Source: Gemmatimonadota bacterium (GTDB lineage: Bacteria; Gemmatimonadota; Gemmatimonadetes; Longimicrobiales; Longimicrobiaceae). From it: 7,802 nucleotides of DNA. Of this stretch, positions 6,334-7,802 are shown piece by piece (the stretch's first letter is position 1; the number at the start of each line of letters is the position of its first letter). The position numbers were made by a program, and so were the translations under genes. The notes under the pieces are model-generated. The model saw only the letters and a list, made by a program, of their open reading frames with translations, made no database searches and was not told the origin of the DNA. The stretch covers positions 1-7,802 of the forward strand of contig JAHWJJ010000120.1 of assembly GCA_019348475.1 (NCBI GenBank). The letters run 5' to 3'.

Positions 6334-6548
6334 ATGAAGAAGCTGAAGCTGGCCGACTGACGGTGGAATCGTTCGATACGGATTCCAAGCAGAGCGCGCC
6401 GCAGGGAACGGTCTTCGCGGCAGCCGACACTGATGTGAGTTGTGGCGGGGGCCAGACGCCCGGGCATACGTGCGATCAGACGAATTGCTGCTCGGAACTG
6501 TGCTTCCAGGTGAGCTCGTTCACGGACAACTCGTACTGCTGCGCCTGA
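6334..6548 (+). pseudogene. Cys-rich RiPP-like (lanthipeptide-type leader) precursor peptide, frame-disrupted
   Basis: The well-placed start at 6334 reads MKKLKLAD and then hits TGA at 6358-6360. From 6357, in the next frame, the sequence continues LTVESFDTD... to a TGA at 6546-6548. Joined, they give a natural 71-residue precursor: MKKLKLAD-LTVESF leader, a GTVFAAADTD stretch near the likely leader/core junction, and a core with seven Cys (SCGGG, HTCDQ, NCCSELC and a terminal YCCA) plus many Ser and Thr. The leader resembles those of class I lanthipeptide-like (pinensin-type) precursors of Bacteroidota and Longimicrobium; this is recalled, not searched. Loss of one C (GACCTG to GACTG) explains the break; a sequencing error would look the same. 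An alternative ATG at 6321 gives an unbroken 75-residue frame (MEESDEEAEAGR-LTVESF) but lacks a ribosome site. No modifying enzyme or exporter is in the window, so maturation would depend on distant genes. A terminator follows. Confidence 0.6.
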
Positions 6549-6567
6549 GAGGCACGCAACAGAGCAG

Positions 6568-6601
6568 AACGGGAGCGGCGCCACCCGGCACCGCTCCCGT
6601 T
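6568..6601. terminator. Bidirectional hairpin terminator, copy 2 of the repeated module
   Basis: AACGGGAGCGG (6568-6578) pairs perfectly with CCGCTCCCGTT (6591-6601). After one C-A mismatch, GCC (6580-6582) pairs with GGC (6587-6589) around the loop ACCC. CCGCTTTT follows on the plus strand, a fair T-run. It lies 19 bases after the RiPP-like peptide stop and 22 bases from the stop of the converging 77-residue gene, so it can serve both. Its sequence closely matches the hairpin at 4195-4228. Confidence 0.85.
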
Positions 6602-6623
6602 CCGCTTTTGGGACATGCCGCGC

Positions 6624-6857
6624 CTACTCGAGTTCCTTTGAGTCCCTGAGCAGCGCGCGCAGCCGGTCCACCTGCGGGTCGTGGATCATTTCCTCGGCGT
6701 CGGCCTCATCGCCCTGCACCTCGACGAAGCGGGCGCGCAGGGAAGGGTCCGACAGGCAGTGGAAGATCACCTTGGGCCGGATCGACAGGCCGAAGCGGCC
6801 GCCCGACGCAAAGGCTTCCCAGGTAAGCAGGTTCTCGTCGGTGAACGTCTGGCTCAT
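6624..6857 (-). CDS. Small conserved-looking protein of unknown function downstream of dnaJ
   Basis: A 77-residue soluble, acidic protein with no signal peptide or membrane segment. The N-terminal half contains LLTWEAFASGGRFGLSIRPKVIF as a mixed strand region (positions 10-32). HCLSDPSLRARFVEVQGDE (33-51) follows, then an acidic helical stretch, EADAEEMI, and a charged C-terminal helix, VDRLRALLRDSKELE. I do not recognise a family. The ATG at 6857 is the only sensible start for this segment; a longer frame running back across the dnaJ end is a shadow of dnaJ. The ribosome site is weak (GGAAA). It follows dnaJ on the same strand after a 101-base gap filled by a repeat array, so it may be co-transcribed with dnaJ. 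It ends at a shared terminator. Confidence 0.7.
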   Translation of the reverse strand: MSQTFTDENLLTWEAFASGGRFGLSIRPKVIFHCLSDPSLRARFVEVQGDEADAEEMIHDPQVDRLRALLRDSKELE

Positions 6858-6869
6858 TCGGAAGTTTCC

Positions 6870-6952
6870 AGTGCCCAGGTTCAAGTGCCCAGTACCGAGT
6901 GCCGAGTACCTCGCGCGCCTGCCCGGCACTCGGCACTGGACACTGGGCACTG
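6870..6952. repeat. Inverted array of 7-base repeats between dnaJ and the small gene
   Basis: From 6870 six 7-base units run in order: AGTGCCC, a degenerate AGGTTCA, AGTGCCC, AGTACCG, AGTGCCG and AGTACCT. After 13 bases, four units run the opposite way: GGCACTC (6925), GGCACTG (6932), GACACTG (6939) and GGCACTG (6946). The last four left units can fold on the four right units with about 23 of 28 positions paired. On the plus strand CTTTTCTC follows directly. The array fills most of the gap between the dnaJ stop and the next start, so it could act as an mRNA hairpin there. It looks like a dispersed intergenic repeat. Confidence 0.75.
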
Positions 6953-6958
6953 CTTTTC

Positions 6959-7802
6959 TCAGTGCCTCATCCCCGCGGCGGCGGCGAACTCTTCGAACTC
7001 CTTGCGGGCGGGCTCGTCCAGCGTGTCGGGGACGTCCACCTGCACCTTGACGAACTGATCGCCGCGCCGGCCGCTCTTTTCCACGCCCATCCCCTTGATG
7101 CGAAAGCGGCGCCCCGGCTGCGTCCCCGGCGGCACCTTCAGCACCACGAACTGCCCGTCCACCGTCCGCACCTTTACCTTGGACCCCAGCACGGCCTGGG
7201 CCAGGTTCACGTGGATGGTGCACTCCACGTCCAGCCCGTCGCGCGTGAAGAACGAATCCGGCTCCACCCGGAAGGTGAGCACCAGGTCCCCCGGCGGCCC
7301 GCCGCCCGCGCCGCGGTCGCCCTGCCCGGCCAGGCGGATCTTGGACCCGGTGTCCACCCCCGCCGGAACGGTGACGTTCACGGCGCGCTGGCGGCGCACC
7401 TGTCCGTTGCCGGCGCAGGTGGCGCACGGCTCGCTGGGCACCTTCCCCTTGCCGCCGCACATGGGGCACGGGCGGGTGACGCCGAAGCTCCCCGCGCCGA
7501 AGGTCACCGTCCCCTTGCCCTGGCACTCCGGGCAGGTGGTGACCGTGGCGCCCGGCGCCGCGCCGGAGCCGCGGCAGCTGGGGCAGTCCTCCGTAACCGG
7601 CACCTGGATGGTCACCTTTCCGCCGCGGACGGCGGTGCGAAAGGGGATCTCCACCGCGTACTCGATGTTCTCACCCCGCTCCGGCCCGCCCCCCGGCCGC
7701 GCCCCCCGGCGCTTTCCGAAGTCGAAGATCGAGCCGAAGATGTCGCCCAGCCCGCCCGCCTCCAGGTCGTCGAAGGTGAACGTCTGCGCGCCACCGCCGC
7801 CC
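6959..7802 (-). CDS. dnaJ: Chaperone DnaJ (Hsp40), N-terminus cut by the window edge
   Basis: The 280 visible C-terminal residues of a type I DnaJ; about 90 residues, including the J domain, lie beyond 7802. DnaJ binds unfolded protein and stimulates the DnaK ATPase in the cytoplasm. Visible in order are the end of the G/F-rich linker (GGGGAQTFTFDDLEAGGLGDIFGSIFDFG reads as two pieces, 1-10 and 11-29), the first substrate-binding strands (ENIEYAVEIPFRTAVRGG), and four complete zinc-finger motifs: CPSCRGSG (73-80), CPECQGKG (90-97), CPMCGGKG (112-119) and CATCAGNG (126-133). The second beta-barrel domain follows, with GDLVLTFRVEPD and VPPGTQPGRRFRIKGMG, and the end is GMRH. All eight zinc cysteines are kept, so the gene appears intact as far as it is visible. 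The frame is open to the last base, with no internal stop. A GTG at 7654 is internal, not a start. Confidence 0.96.
   Translation of the reverse strand, partial: GGGGAQTFTFDDLEAGGLGDIFGSIFDFGKRRGARPGGGPERGENIEYAVEIPFRTAVRGGKVTIQVPVTEDCPSCRGSGAAPGATVTTCPECQGKGTVTFGAGSFGVTRPCPMCGGKGKVPSEPCATCAGNGQVRRQRAVNVTVPAGVDTGSKIRLAGQGDRGAGGGPPGDLVLTFRVEPDSFFTRDGLDVECTIHVNLAQAVLGSKVKVRTVDGQFVVLKVPPGTQPGRRFRIKGMGVEKSGRRGDQFVKVQVDVPDTLDEPARKEFEEFAAAAGMRH

Noticed and set aside
6317..6337. Six-codon reading frame whose TGA overlaps the ATG at 6334 (ATGA), as in a coupled leader peptide
   Set aside because: It has no ribosome site of its own and is short enough to be chance.
5625..6356. Long plus-strand frame running into the RiPP-like core, which would make it the tail of a 307-residue protein
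   Set aside because: Most of it is antisense to the beta-helix gene and shows no protein pattern; only the last part, from about 6357, looks like real coding sequence.
6351..6360. Programmed -1 frameshift at the leader/core junction
   Set aside because: GGCCGACTGA has no slippery heptamer of the X XXY YYZ type and no clear downstream stem was seen; simple loss of one base is the simpler explanation.
6035..6430. 131-codon minus-strand frame across the divergent region
   Set aside because: Ser/Arg-rich composition; it overlaps the promoter zone, the RiPP-like gene and the start of the beta-helix gene.
6870..6952. CRISPR array
   Set aside because: The repeat unit is only 7 bases with no spacers, and there are no cas genes.
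6862..7526. Upstream part of a 300-codon minus-strand frame that would extend the 77-residue protein
   Set aside because: It is the shifted frame of dnaJ; the protein-like part begins at the ATG at 6857.

Overview
The window is GC-rich bacterial DNA with dense genes and strong G/C preference at third codon positions. The organism is inferred only. The base composition, a bacillithiol-type deacetylase and a short Cys-rich peptide with an MKKLKL...LTVESF leader together suggest Gemmatimonadota, near Longimicrobium. There is no rRNA or marker gene to prove this.

Layout. Bases 1-212 are G-rich, repeat-like intergenic DNA. A bshB1-like deacetylase follows (213-965, +), then two strong hairpins (979-1070). 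A small HIRAN-like gene lies on the minus strand (1189-1527) and is divergent from a cysteine desulfurase (1676-2806, +). That is followed by mnmA (2923-4014, +) and a 52-residue putative membrane peptide (4034-4192, +). A hairpin terminator closes this side (4195-4228). Next comes a divergent accessory pair. One member is a 595-residue beta-helix protein resembling a phage tail spike or pectate lyase (4275-6062, -). The other is a Cys-rich RiPP-like precursor peptide (6334-6548, +) whose leader and core are in different frames. A second hairpin of nearly the same sequence follows (6568-6601). The right edge carries a 77-residue protein of unknown function (6624-6857, -) behind dnaJ (6959-7802, -, cut by the window edge), separated by an inverted array of 7-base repeats.

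How the genes work together. The desulfurase and MnmA form a sulfur-transfer pair: the first makes a persulfide from cysteine, the second uses sulfur to 2-thiolate U34 of tRNA. The bshB1 product would act in low-molecular-weight thiol synthesis, so the left half has a sulfur/thiol theme, although the genes are probably not one operon. DnaJ is a housekeeping co-chaperone.

The most unusual part is 4195-6601. Two near-identical 34-base hairpins bracket a signal-peptide-less tail-spike-like protein and a RiPP-like peptide with a one-base frame disruption, inserted between housekeeping genes. No RiPP-modifying enzyme, transporter, phage structural gene, transposase, tRNA, rRNA or CRISPR array is visible.
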